A stretch of DNA of 64,000 nucleotides from Posidonia oceanica (GCA_037176725.1 JAZBRS010000059.1:11333001-11397000), one strand, 5' to 3'. Shown: positions 10,134 to 19,687, counted from the stretch's first letter. The notes: a model not told the origin generated them from the letters alone. Numbers and translations are program-made.

Positions 10134-10460
10134 CTAGAACACATGGAGGAAGGCCTCTCGGTGCTCCATAGAAGAGTGGATTAAATCCCAAATGGAGATG
10201 TCGGCCTTTACCCTCTTAAGCTGGGCAGTAATGTCGGCACTGGGTTGGCCTTTCTGGGTGGAGGCAGAGGGTTGAATGGGGTCCTGGGATGGTTTGGTGG
10301 TCTGCTTTGTGGATGGAGTGGTTGTGGCTTCTGGAGTGGTAGGCTGGGCTACTAGGGCTGGAGGCCTATACACCCTTCCCGAATGCGTGACTTCGGCACA
10401 CATTTCTGTGGCATAGTCATACGGGACTCTATGGGTATCCCAGGTCAGAGTAATGACCAC
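10134..10460 (-). pseudogene. Element A gag-pro linker
   Basis: 108 codons conserved as VINLTxDTHRVPYDYATEMCAEVTRSGRVYRP in part, followed by a Thr/Pro/Ser-rich stretch, then ADITAQLKRVKADISIWDLIHSSxEHREAFL in part. The same two blocks occur in B (31053-30679) and C (53251-52829). The second block, KADISIWDL, often precedes the protease in plant Tat/Athila elements. The frame differs from upstream gag, so there is a frame change near 10470. Confidence 0.7.
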
Positions 10461-10480
10461 GGGTATGCGGGCCGCAAGCT

Positions 10481-11155
10481 CTAGGGGGTTGGCAGTGGAT
10501 ACGTGGGTCCTACTGGTGTAGTAAACTGGGAGGAGGGTTGAAGTGGTTCTGGTTGCGGTAAGGCCAGCAAGCAGATAGGTGGTTCAGCAGGGTGTTGCAT
10601 GGTGGGCCGAGCGGTGGAAGGCCTCGGCTCGGCATTTAGCTGTATCATATGGATTGCCAATTCAGAGCCGGCAAGAACAGAGTTGTACAGAGCCAAAGGA
10701 AAAGGTTCTGAAACACGATGGATTAGAGAAGACGGGTCCACTACGGAAGCAGTGGGCCCAGAAGGGAAGAGAGCATGGACTCCTGAGGTCCTGGCGCCTC
10801 CTGAGCCAGAATGCTCAGGCAAGGGCCGATGCAAGATGCTGGGGTGAGCTAGAGATGATGCAGGGGTGGATGCAAGCGGAGGGGCAGAAGTGGATGCCGC
10901 CTCCTGAGTGTTTATGGTGATGACCCTTTGGTCGATCAAATCCTAGATGGCTCCCCGCAAAGTGAAGCAGTTATCCATCGAGTGGCCTTCAACTCGATGG
11001 TAATTGCAAAAGAGGCTTGCCTTGTACCATGGTGGAAGTGGGTTTGGCAGTGGGCGAACCTCGGGGAACCTAAGGAGTGACGCCACCTTAGGCAGGACGG
11101 TGCTCAGCGTTTCCACGAGTTATGTGAATTGGCACGTGTTGCCATAAAACTGTTT
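10481..11155 (-). pseudogene. Element A gag C-terminal part with zinc-knuckle-like motif
   Basis: This continues the frame of gag core after an in-frame TAG at 11156-11158. Around 10965-11020 it encodes FCNYHRVEGHSMDNCFTL, a C-x2-H-x4-H-x4-C arrangement that matches the zinc-knuckle-like motif of Tat-type Gag. A further in-frame stop follows near 10945, then an open stretch to 10481 that is Ser/Pro-rich with HxLFPSGPTASVVDPS in part. RNA packaging is the expected role of the knuckle; the protein is broken here. Confidence 0.75.
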
Positions 11156-12211
11156 CTACGGAGGACGTTGTCCTTGCCAGGACGGTGCGGCTGGATAGAC
11201 TGGCTGGGCGGTGTGTGCAATCTGTGGAGTGTGTGAGGGTGCAGGTGCATAAACTATTTGATTCAGGGGAGGGTGACCCGCCAGGTTGAACTGCGCCATA
11301 GGAGAATCGACGTAGGCAACGGTGGGCTTGGGCTGATCCCTCCTTCTGGCATGGTTGTTGCTGCTGTTGTTGTTGCCACTGTTATTGCTGTTGTAGTTGT
11401 TGTTGTTGTTGTTGTTGCGGTTGGGGATGATGTCCTGTCTGGCAAGTGCGGAGATGGTGGGGTAGCGGCCGCTGCAGATTGCATTCTCTATGCGGGAGCC
11501 TGACCGAATCAGTGATGCAAAAGTGGTGACAGATTGAAGACTGAGCATACCCCTAATTGATGGCAGTGAGCCTTGAATGAGGATCTCGGTAGACTCCTCG
11601 TCAAAGGGCCTATCTCGAACCTGCGAGGCCAGTGCGCGCCATCGGCCGACATACTCCCCGAACGGCTCATGGGGTTTCTGCACAGTGGAGACCAAATCTT
11701 CCTTCTTTGGGACTTGGTCGAGATTAAAAGAGTACTGTTCCATGAACACCAGAGTGAGGGCGCTCCAGGTCCTAATGGAGGCTATATCAAGTGACGTGAA
11801 CCACTTGAGAGTCGGACCAGTAAGACTCTTTTGGAACAGGCAGATAAGAAACCTCTCATCACCCTGAAGCTGTGTGGGGTCCCTGCAATAAGCCGGCAGA
11901 TGAGAGATAGGGTAGCCCTTCCCGTTGTACTTGTCAAAGTTCGGGACGCGGAAATTCGCTGGGAGTACAGCCTTTGGGAAGTAACAGAGGTCCCAGTACT
12001 CGAAGGACTGGCGTTCCCCGCCCTGCACTCGACGGAGTGCTCTCTCTAGATTGCCCATCCTGTTAAGGAGGGCATCTGGGGTCGCTGCTGGCAAAGAAGG
12101 TGCAGCTGGGGTAGGGTTAGCGTATGCCGTCTGGGTCGCACCTAAGTGCTCCTCCGGATCCACCATCTCATCGGCTGGTGAGGCGATGTGATGGCCGGCA
12201 TACCCGTGCAA
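11156..12211 (-). CDS. Element A gag core (retrotransposon Gag/capsid domain)
   Basis: 351 open codons. The Retrotrans_gag region is clear from about residue 85 to 255: FDKYNGKGYPISHL, LICLFQKSLTGPTLKWFTSL (around 120-140), IRTWSALTLVFMEQYSFN, and FGEYVGRWRALASQVRDRPF (about 185-205). An Asn-rich, Ser-containing low-complexity run (about residues 264-295) matches the GTT/GTTGCT trinucleotide tract at 11344-11420. Capsid assembly around element RNA is the family role. Upstream the frame shifts near 12260, and downstream it stops at 11156. Confidence 0.85.
   Translation of the reverse strand: MHGYAGHHIASPADEMVDPEEHLGATQTAYANPTPAAPSLPAATPDALLNRMGNLERALRRVQGGERQSFEYWDLCYFPKAVLPANFRVPNFDKYNGKGYPISHLPAYCRDPTQLQGDERFLICLFQKSLTGPTLKWFTSLDIASIRTWSALTLVFMEQYSFNLDQVPKKEDLVSTVQKPHEPFGEYVGRWRALASQVRDRPFDEESTEILIQGSLPSIRGMLSLQSVTTFASLIRSGSRIENAICSGRYPTISALARQDIIPNRNNNNNNNYNSNNSGNNNSSNNHARRRDQPKPTVAYVDSPMAQFNLAGHPPLNQIVYAPAPSHTPQIAHTAQPVYPAAPSWQGQRPP
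11344..11420. repeat. GTT/GCT trinucleotide tract in gag (poly-Asn run)
   Basis: A run of mostly GTT triplets on the plus strand, read as AAC (Asn) on the coding minus strand. Weaker counterparts occur in B (32030-32070) and C (54105-54160). Confidence 0.8.
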
Positions 12212-12254
12212 GGGTGTGTGGTGTTGTGGGGTGTATGCAGGAACCTGAGTCTAT

Positions 12255-13002
12255 GGATGCAATGGGGAAGATAAGCAGAATGTTGTGCTGTGGGTGTTGG
12301 AGTATGCGGAAGCAATAGCTGCTGCAATGGCACAGTGCCGGACTATAGACCAAGTGGGTGCTGTGTTCCTGTCATCCCGGTAGGATGACCACCAGAGGGG
12401 GGAGTAAAATGCTGTGCAGTGAGGAGTGGGTGCATAGGAGGCAGCAATGCCGCCCATACTGTCGGAGCAACGAGTAGCTGCGGCAATGGCCGAGGTGGTG
12501 GTGTAGTGGGGAATGCCTGAGACTGGAAGGGAGGGACAAAAGGGACCTCAGGAGCCACGAGGGGGTGAAGAGACAGAGCCATGTCCTGCAGATGCTGGAC
12601 AAGCCCTAACAAGTGCTGGTACTGTGCTTCAGGTGTCTCGTCAGTGGGAATACTGAATTGCAGTGCCTGCGGGGAAGTGGGTGCAACAGGTGGAGGCACA
12701 GACTGTCCAGCAGGGCAGAATCCTACATCAGGAGGAGCTGTCGTAGTGGGGGAATCAAGCGCAAGACCCAGGACATTATTTAGCGTTTCCAGGACACAAG
12801 AGGTAATCACCGTGATAGATTCGGTGACAGTCCTTGGAGGTACGGTAGCCAGATGATGTTCGAAAATTCCAAGGTTCCCCTGTGCCTGAAAGTGAAAGGT
12901 GCGAGGGGCAACAGTGGAGACCAGAGCCACAGAAGGAGGGGTCAGAACCTAGGACCCTTCCAAGGCAATAGAGAACATGGGCTCACTAACACGTTGGGCC
13001 AT
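12255..13002 (-). pseudogene. Element A gag N-terminal region
   Basis: The start is taken at 13002, giving MAQR, because B (33639) and C (55774) begin the same way (MAQ) at the matching place. The region is Pro/Gln/His-rich and variable. It has an in-frame TAG about 17 codons in, another stop near 12343, and a frame change near 12260 before the conserved HGYAGH block. No enzyme motif is present. It corresponds to the disordered N-terminal part of Gag. Confidence 0.65.
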
Positions 13003-14095
13003 GGCAGTCCGAGAGCGAGTGAGAACTAGGCTGCGACAGGGAAAAGAAGGACGACGCCTAGGATGAGCTATCGTCGAACTCGACGGATACCTCGAGAAAG
13101 GAGGGTCGAGAAAAGGGTGTCACAACAGGGGTGTGAGCAAAGAAACAGACTCGAGCTCCGACAAGGGAACTCGCTCACAGACCTATGGGACAAAGCAAAC
13201 AAAGAGGTTAGGACCTGACAAATGAATGCAAATGTTGTTAGTTGTGATATGTATGATATGCGTGCAAATGCTTTCTAACATGCTCTCTCTCACCAATCTA
13301 GTGTGTCCTAGTAGGTTATCTACTCCGGATCCACACAAGGTGTATAGGTCTCTGACTCGGTCAAAAAAGTAAGGCTCCCATCTAAATCCTAGCCGAAGCC
13401 AAGCAGTGACGGGTGGTGCGTTGGGGAGCCGTCAACCTGCCAAAAGCAAGGCTTGTACCCCTAGTAACATCGACACGGCCCCAGACAAGGGGGGACAAGG
13501 CCAATCCACCTGCGCTTTCGCCAAAGCGACGGAACAGGGGACGGGACCTGTCCTTCCCAGACTAAGTAGGTGGACTCAGGGAGGAGAAGAATGCATGCCC
13601 TATATGCTCAAACATGCGAGTATGCATTAAGTTTTTTAGCTTGCATGTTTTATTAACCGCAAAAGGGAGTAGAAGTTGATGTAGAAGCTCTAGTAAGCCT
13701 AAATGTCACTTTTACTTGCATGTTTTAAGTTAAACCAAGGAAGGAGGCAATCACATCTCTACTTTACCTTAGGATAAATGCAAGAAAGGGGAAACAAACA
13801 TTCAGTCATGGCAATGCTAAATCATACAACACATCAAAAGGCATGAGCATGGCATGTGATTGTGTTGTGTACATGATTTGTGAAATAAAACAATCATCAA
13901 ACCAAAAGAAGGCATGTACACTAAGGCATGTGCGTGCGGTGATAATGACATGCAGGTGTGGAAAGAGAACGAACAATCAATCACGACATTGCAAATAAAC
14001 GCTAAATAAGGTAACAAAGGGCTAGAACAAAGGTGCAAGCAAGGAAAGACCACAAGATAAGCGGAAGGCAAAAAACGAAAAGTCGGAGTCTAGTA
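13003..14095 (-). other. Element A untranslated leader between PBS and gag
   Basis: No convincing gene. The sequence is colinear with the leaders of B (33640-34843) and C (55775-57097), sharing CTCTCTCACCAATCTAGTG, GTCCTAGTAGGTTATCTAC and the CCTAAGTGACGGGTGG-like block. Weak frames here (for example 13817-14071) are not conserved between elements. Confidence 0.7.
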
Positions 14096-14113
14096 TCCCC
14101 AGCAGAGTCGCCA
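14096..14113 (-). other. Primer-binding site of element A (tRNA-Arg type)
   Basis: On the minus strand this reads TGGCGACTCTGCTGGGGA, the tRNA-Arg-type PBS described for Ogre elements. A 6-nt spacer (14114-14119) separates it from the LTR end. Confidence 0.85.
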
Positions 14114-14310
14114 CTTTACTGTGACCGTCTCTTTCGACGTACGACTCAGGGGCCGCTGCCAAAGCTCGCAGACGCCTGGCTGTAGGGAATGAGGGCCACA
14201 GCTAATGGTGTATCCAAGGAAAGTTCGACTCAAGGAAGAAAACACCAATAAAATGATAAGTGACGATAAAAGAATAAAAGAAAAAGAGGAAAAAGGGATC
14301 AAGTCTAAAT

Positions 14311-14328
14311 TCCTTAACGGAGTGGTCA
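14311..14328 (-). other. Degenerate PBS-like site inside the A/B LTR
   Basis: The plus-strand string TCCTTAACGGAGTGGTCA matches the functional PBS complement (14096-14113) at 12 of 18 positions. It is followed by TATGCGACCGTCTC, a copy of the LTR terminus next to the real PBS. It looks like an old LTR/PBS junction now inside the LTR. Confidence 0.5.
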
Positions 14329-15089
14329 TTCTTATGCGACCGTCTCTCGCATACGATACGAGAGCTGCTGCCAAAGCTCGCAGACGCCCAGTCAAAGAGA
14401 AAGAGTGTCTCAAAAAATGGCATGTCTGAGGAAGATTCGACCCGATAAAGAGTGTAAAATTACCAATAAACATCGAAATCGACGAATAAGATAAACAACA
14501 AAATAGGGGAGTCGCCACCTAGTCTAATTGGAAAAAGCCGAAAGACAAGGAAAATCGGAGTAAACAAAGAAAGCGAAAGAAAACAAAGTGGATCCATGCA
14601 AAACGGATGCAACACTGAGTCATTGCGGTCCAGAGATGGGTAAGGACTCCTGGTATGAGCAGGGAAGGTATTAGGCACCCCCGACACGCCTGAGGAGCGG
14701 CCTTCTCTAATGTCATTCCGCTCATAGTGTGGCTCAATGTAGGCTGAAGGCCAATTAATATGTTCTAGCTAAAGAAAACATGCCATGATATTTTAAGAAG
14801 GCGAAAGGAAAGAAACTTAAGTAAACATGCTCATGGATTAAAGGAAGACTAAGACAAATAGCTATACAAGGCTAAGAAGCAAACATACATGAGAAGATAG
14901 AATGTAATTAAACATCACACATGCTGCAAGCAATCAGGAGATAAGCAATATAAAGCGAGGAGGCAATGTACAAGATAAGGAACATAAGTAAAGCAAGTAG
15001 GACTTAAGTAAACAATGCTCAAAAGGAAACAGAGAAGTAAATAGGGGTACCAGAATGTAAACATGCATGAGGGGTAGCCAAAATGAGGG

Positions 15090-15640
15090 AAGATAGGCTC
15101 TGTTAAATACGTGGGGGTCTCACTTGGGACCTCCACGTGGGGACAGTTCACACTTTCAGTGGTAAGTCACAACCAAATGGGAGGCCCACCTCAATCCAAT
15201 TCGGTATGAGACCGGTTGGATGATGGGGAGAAAGTATCCCGGAACAACATTATGCAATAACATCTAAGAAATAGGCATAAACGAGGGTCGAAATGATGGC
15301 TGGGAACTCTGTCTGATATCTCAGTCAAACATGCGGGAGGTCCACGCAGGACCTCGACGCGGGACCAGTCGGTTCAGAAAGAGAACCTTCATTGCCAGAT
15401 TCTGGGACCCACAGGCAATGGAAATTAAAGAAAGCAGATGGGTACTGAAGAGTAGATGCTAGACAACAATATCATGCAAAAATATGAAGGAAACAGATGC
15501 GAATAAGGGTCGGAAAGAGGCTGGAAGCTCGGCTTGGTGTCACAGTCTAACACACGGGAGGTTCACATGGGACCTCGGCGCGAGACCGGCTTGCCAGACA
15601 GAGGATCTTCATCACCCGATTCCGGGCTCGATGCTCAACG
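15090..15640. repeat. Three tandem copies of a 222-bp unit with triple 13-bp cores
   Basis: Cores start near 15110, 15332 and 15553 (spacing 222 and 221 bp). Each core is three 13-bp steps of the type CGCGGGAGGTCCA / CGCAGGACCTCGA / CGCGGGACC. GAGGTCCACGCAGGACCTC is also a 7-bp-stem hairpin. Flanks between cores are alignable (for example AGGGTCGAAATGATGGCTGG and AGGGTCGGAAAGAGGCTGG). Confidence 0.75.
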
Positions 15641-16606
15641 GAATGCGACGAAGTAAGTTGGGGAGGCGAGGTGTTACACCCAGCTATCCACATGAAGTGC
15701 GGATGCGAGGTGGCGTAGCCCGATGCATCGCCCCCACCTCGGCAGTATCGTGCTGGAGACTGCGCTTCTCCACCGGCCATAGAGGCGGCTTGGAGGGCAC
15801 TATCAGCCTGAGGCACATTGAGGAGGTTCGAGGTGGACGGAAGGGAGGCAGCCAGAGGCTCTACGCAGCGAGATGAGGCGGCTATGGGCGCATCGGCACG
15901 AGGCCGGTGCGAGTCGTCTGTTCGGCGTGAGAGGCGACAGAGAAGAAGGAGAAAGGGCAATGCAGAATGCAATTGAAGTAAAAAACACTCGGGGAAAGAA
16001 GACACTACACCAGGGGAGAGTTCTATGCTACCAGAAGACCAAGTGCATACCTGAATCGTGCCGGGGATGCCGTCTTCTCCGGTGACGTTGCTGCTGCAGA
16101 CAGGCGGGCAGACGGAGCAGCAGAGCTCGGGAAATCACTTGGGAAGATGGGGCTCTTCCTTGCGGGCTCAATGGAGTGCTCTGGATGTGCTGGATTGCCG
16201 GTGGGGGTCTTGACGGTGAGTGAGTTCACCAGAGATAATTCCTCAATTCCAGCTTGAATTGAGGGGTTTTAGAGGTCGAGAGGAGCTCGGAAGCTTGGAG
16301 GGGATGCTCTGGGTGTAGGTGATGCTCTCAGGGATGCACGGAGTGCTGAACCGGACGTTGGGAAGCTCTAGTCGGTGATTTATAGGCTGCAGAGGTCGAT
16401 GCTGGCCGTTGGCGCAGATCGAGATTTGAAATGAAAGGCTGGGATGGTTGCTGAAGATCGATGGACGGAGTTGGTTGGGACCTGCGGTTGGATGGTCCAG
16501 GTGTCCGGAGGCACGAGCCCAAATCGGTGGGAGCCAATGGCGAACGAGGAGGAGGTGGGCCAAGGTGATTGGTCCGCTTGATTTTTGTTACTGACATAGG
16601 ACATAA

Positions 16607-16800
16607 CGCGGGAGCTCGACGCAGGAGCTCGACGCGGGAGTTGGGCGCAGCTGTCAGAGTGCCGATTTCTGCAATTGATGCAGGAAAACACGCGGGAGTG
16701 CCACGCGGGAGCTCGACCCGAGAGTGATCCCGTCAGTGTTGCCACTGATGCAGGAAAACATGTGGGAGCGGTACGCAGGACCTCTACGCAGGAGTTTTCC
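16607..16800. repeat. Three clusters of triple 13-bp repeats near the LTR 5' end
   Basis: Clusters start near 16608, 16692 and 16759. Each is built from 13-bp steps such as CGCGGGAGCTCGA, related to the cores at 15110-15590, and the second and third end in CCCGTCAG. They lie about 0.24-0.43 kb from the LTR's 5' end. Confidence 0.65.
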
Positions 16801-17037
16801 CGTCAGTAGCTGCCTCACCTTTCTGATCTTGCTTCTCTGGTTCGAGGACCATCCAGGGCTAGGGTTTTGGGGTTTCTGTGGTAGTGGACGTATTGGGATA
16901 TGATTGGTGGGGTTTTGGTTGGTCTAGGCTGGTTTGGGTCCAGGCTTGGGGTTTCAAGAAAAGATTGGAGCAGCCTCGTCCGTACACTTCTGGGAGCAAA
17001 CAACTGTCGCCCGACTTCCAGATTTGGGGTGTCTACA

Positions 17038-17056
17038 ACACCCCACCCGACGCCGG
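17038..17056 (-). other. Polypurine tract of element B
   Basis: On the minus strand this is CCGGCGTCGGGTGGGGTGT directly before TGTAGACACC, the LTR start. A G-rich tract in this position is where plus-strand DNA synthesis is primed. Confidence 0.65.
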
Positions 17057-17109
17057 AGAGAGCCAGATGTTGTTGTAGGCGTGAGTCACTTATCCGGTGG
17101 ATACACCGA

Positions 17110-17480
17110 AAATCATGACTCGCTGCCCTAATGCGGATGCAAGTGCAGATGCGAATGCAGATGCGACTACAGATGCAAATGCAGATGCTAATGCAGATGC
17201 GAATGCTGAGTGAATGCTGATGCAATGCTGATATGAAAGTAAACCTGTGCTAAATGCTTGCCTCGCCGAACTCCACTAGGGAGACGCAGGCGATGCATGC
17301 TTGTGATGTCGATGCTAATGCTGATGTTGAACCAATATGTACTAATGCATGTGCGGATGCTGTGCTTGAGGAGATGCTGTGCTGATGCATGGCGATGCGA
17401 AGTAATGCTAATGCAGCTATCTAACATGGAATGCTGGTGCAGTGTTATGTGATGCATGTTGATGCAATGCGATGCAAGAG
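17110..17480. repeat. GATGCNAATGC-rich simple repeat (B 3' region)
   Basis: Irregular runs of GATGC, AATGC and GCTGATGC hexamer-like steps with no coding signal. A matching tract stands at the same place in C (42325-42620), including the block AACCAATATG. Confidence 0.75.
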
Positions 17481-17799
17481 AAAGCAGAAAGTGCTATGAC
17501 GCAACGCAACAAGTTGGCGGCTAGTCCAAACTTGCGCAAAAGTGGCTCCAGACAAGACTAACATGCTTGCTGTCCGAGCAATTAGGGCTGCCAGCTCGAA
17601 AAAGAACTCCAGACAAGACTATCATGCTTACTGCCCACAACGCCAGACATTTTAGCATATGTCATCTGAGCAGTTAGGGTTGCCAGCCCGGAGGAGCAAA
17701 GGGGCACGACACCAAAGGCAGCGAAAAATGCTCTCGGCATCGGGAAAGGACGCCAGACAGCTTGATGGTTGTCGATCGAGCAGTTAGGGCTGCCAGCCT

Positions 17800-19190
17800 G
17801 CAGGGGAACAGATGCAGCTTGTCCTTGCCTAAGGAAGCAAGCAAGCGGCTAGAGCCACGCAAAAGGGGCAGGATTCCAAGAACATGCGAGGGAAGAGAGG
17901 CATCTCTTCCTACCGAACTGGAAGGCAAGCAAGAAAGGAAGAAAATGGGAGGGCAAGTGGGGCTTCGTCTGCCTGGAGCGAAGCTACGCAAGGGCTGATC
18001 CTCGCACGAGGATACAGGGAAGGACTTCGTGCACACGGAGCCCGAGAAGAGCTTGTCCTTGCCTGAGGAAGCAAGCACGGTCTCTGTGCGGACGGAGCCG
18101 AAAAAGGCTTGTCCTCGCCCGAGGAAGCAAGCGAGGGATTCCACGTGAACGGAATCTGGGCAAGCTTGTCCTCGCTCGAGGAAGCAAGCGGGGCCTGATC
18201 CTCGCACGAGGAAACAGACATGGGACTTCGTCTGCACGGAGAGAAGTCACCGAAGGGGGCTTGTCCTCGATCGGGGAAACAAGCGGGCCTGATCCTTGCA
18301 CGAGGAAACAGGCAGGGGACCTCGTCCGCACGGAGCGAAGTCGCCGGGGGGCTTGTCCACGCAAGAGGAAGCAAGCGGGCTTGTCTTCGCTCGAGGAAGC
18401 AAGCAGACAAGACTCCATCTGCATGGAGCGGAGTCGCGTAAAAAGAAAAAAAGGCTTGTCCTCGCCCAAGGAAGCAAGCAGACGGGACTCCGTCCATATA
18501 GAGTGGAGTCGCGCAAAAAGAAAAAAAAGGCTTGTTCTCGCCTAAGGAAGCAAGCAGAGGGGACTCCGTCTGCACAAAAAGGAAGAAAAGGCTTGTCCTC
18601 GCCTGAGGAAGCAAGCAGACGGGACTCCGTCCGCACGGAACGGAGTCACGCAAAAAGAAAAAAAAGGCTTGTCCTCGTCCGAGGAAGCAAGCAGGGGACT
18701 TCATCTGCATGGAGTGAAGTCGCAGGGGGGCTTATCCTCTCATGAGGAAGCAAGTAGGGGGCCTCCGTCCGCACTGAGCGGCTTCACATGAAAATAAAAA
18801 AAGGCTTGTCCTCGCCCAAGGAAGCAAGCAGGCTTGTCCTCGCCTGAAGAAGCAAGCAGACGGAACTCCGTCTGCACGGAGCGAAGTCGTGCAAAAAGAA
18901 AAAAGGCTTGTCCTCGCCTGAGGAAGCAAGCAGGGCACCCATAGGCTTGTCCTCGGTCGAGGAACAAGCGGGCCTGATCCTCGCACGAGGAAACAGGCAA
19001 GAACTCCATCTGCACGGAGCTGTGCTAGGGCTTGTCCTCGCATGAGGAAACAAGCGGGGTTGATCCTCGCACAAGGAAACAGACAGGGGCTCCGTCTGCA
19101 TGGAGCCCAGCAAAGGCTTATCATCGCATGAGGAAGCAAGCGGGCCTGACCAAGCATGAGGAGATAGGCAGGGGACTTCATCCGTAAAGA
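17800..19190. repeat. Hairpin array of element B (about 23 CTTGTCCTCG...GAGGAAGCAAG copies)
   Basis: About 23 copies of a hairpin of the type GCTTGTCCTCG-n-GAGGAAGCAAGC (first near 17817, last near 19115, spaced 26-80 bp). Many alternate with a second hairpin whose 6-nt arms are 13 nt apart: GACTTC/GAAGTC at 18224-18248 and 18696-18720, GACTCC/GGAGTC at 18411-18435, 18486-18510 and 18623-18647, GGCTTC/GAAGCT at 17961-17985. Arms change together, keeping pairing. Frames of 150-266 codons on both strands are by-products of the repeat. Confidence 0.85.
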
Positions 19191-19212
19191 GAAAAGAAGG
19201 GGGAAAGGGAGC

Positions 19213-19250
19213 GATACCAGAGGACAGCTAAAAAAGATGCCCCTGGTATC
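19213..19250. other. Conserved GATACCA...TGGTATC hairpin (B copy)
   Basis: Arms GATACCAGAGGACA and TGCCCCTGGTATC enclose an A-rich loop. The counterpart in element C is at 43575-43613, so it is kept in both elements between the hairpin array and the PMD-like ORF. Confidence 0.6.
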
Positions 19251-19687
19251 ATTCCAGGCGATAGCCAAAGCATCCCTGGCTTCGAAAAAAGAGGAGAATG
19301 TAGACAAAACTGACGTGTTTGCCAAACGAGTAGTTAAGGGTACTAGCCCAGAGCGATTCGGGCAAAAGCGCTTGCGGCTTTGTTGGCTTGGTTTGACGGC
19401 ATGGGTCTGCAGAGGTCCTAGCATGCATGTTGATTGTGGGGGGAACTTTGCTATAGCTCCCTTGTGCTGAGAGTCCTCGTTGCATGTTGCTAACTCTCTG
19501 AAGTGCTTGATGCATGTCCTGCAGCATCCTGGCAGAAACAAATACGCATAAGGCAGGGCATGCAACACAAACAAATGGCGTGAAATGTCTTTGTATTGAT
19601 TGAATCTCTGGTTACATGCCTATGCTAGGCCAAAACAAATACAGCATGATTCAAAAAACTGAACAAGCAAGCAACCGCACGGATGCT

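Larger units (their letters stand above)
4729..17037 (-). mobile_element. Element A: Tat/Ogre-like Ty3/gypsy retrotransposon, 3' truncated
   Basis: Read on the minus strand the order is LTR (17037-14120), PBS (14113-14096), about 1.1 kb leader, gag, protease, G-patch, linker, RT, gypsy RNase H, archaeal-type RNase H and integrase, the standard Ty3/gypsy order. The integrase is interrupted at 4729 by the plus-oriented LTR, and the rest of A must lie beyond the left edge. The gag-pol frame carries several stops and frame changes, so this copy is not autonomous. Its LTR also abuts the polypurine tract of element B, so A and B share one LTR in a tandem arrangement. Confidence 0.85.
14120..17037 (-). 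repeat. LTR shared by elements A and B (2.9 kb)
   Basis: On the minus strand it starts TGTAGACACCCC (17037) and ends ...GACGGTCACA (14120). Its left edge is followed by A's PBS, and its right edge by a polypurine tract of B, so it serves as A's 5' LTR and occupies the place of B's 3' LTR. It contains a candidate splice donor (CAG|GTATGC, intron from 16050), 222-bp tandem repeats (15090-15640), and 13-bp triple repeats (16607-16800). A 215-bp direct duplication of its own 3' end is present (GACCGTCTC...CCAAAGCTCGCAGACGCC at 14122 and 14338). It differs strongly from B's 5' LTR at 34863. Confidence 0.8.

Noticed and set aside
17910..18745. Frames up to 266 codons with repeated SSEDKP/EEASRR-like strings
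   Set aside because: Translations of the hairpin array in arbitrary frames. They are open on both strands, and C lacks any matching protein.
17817..19190. CRISPR-like regularly repeated units with spacers
   Set aside because: This is plant retrotransposon DNA. Units are imperfect hairpins at irregular spacing (26-80 bp), spacers are themselves repetitive, and no cas genes are present.
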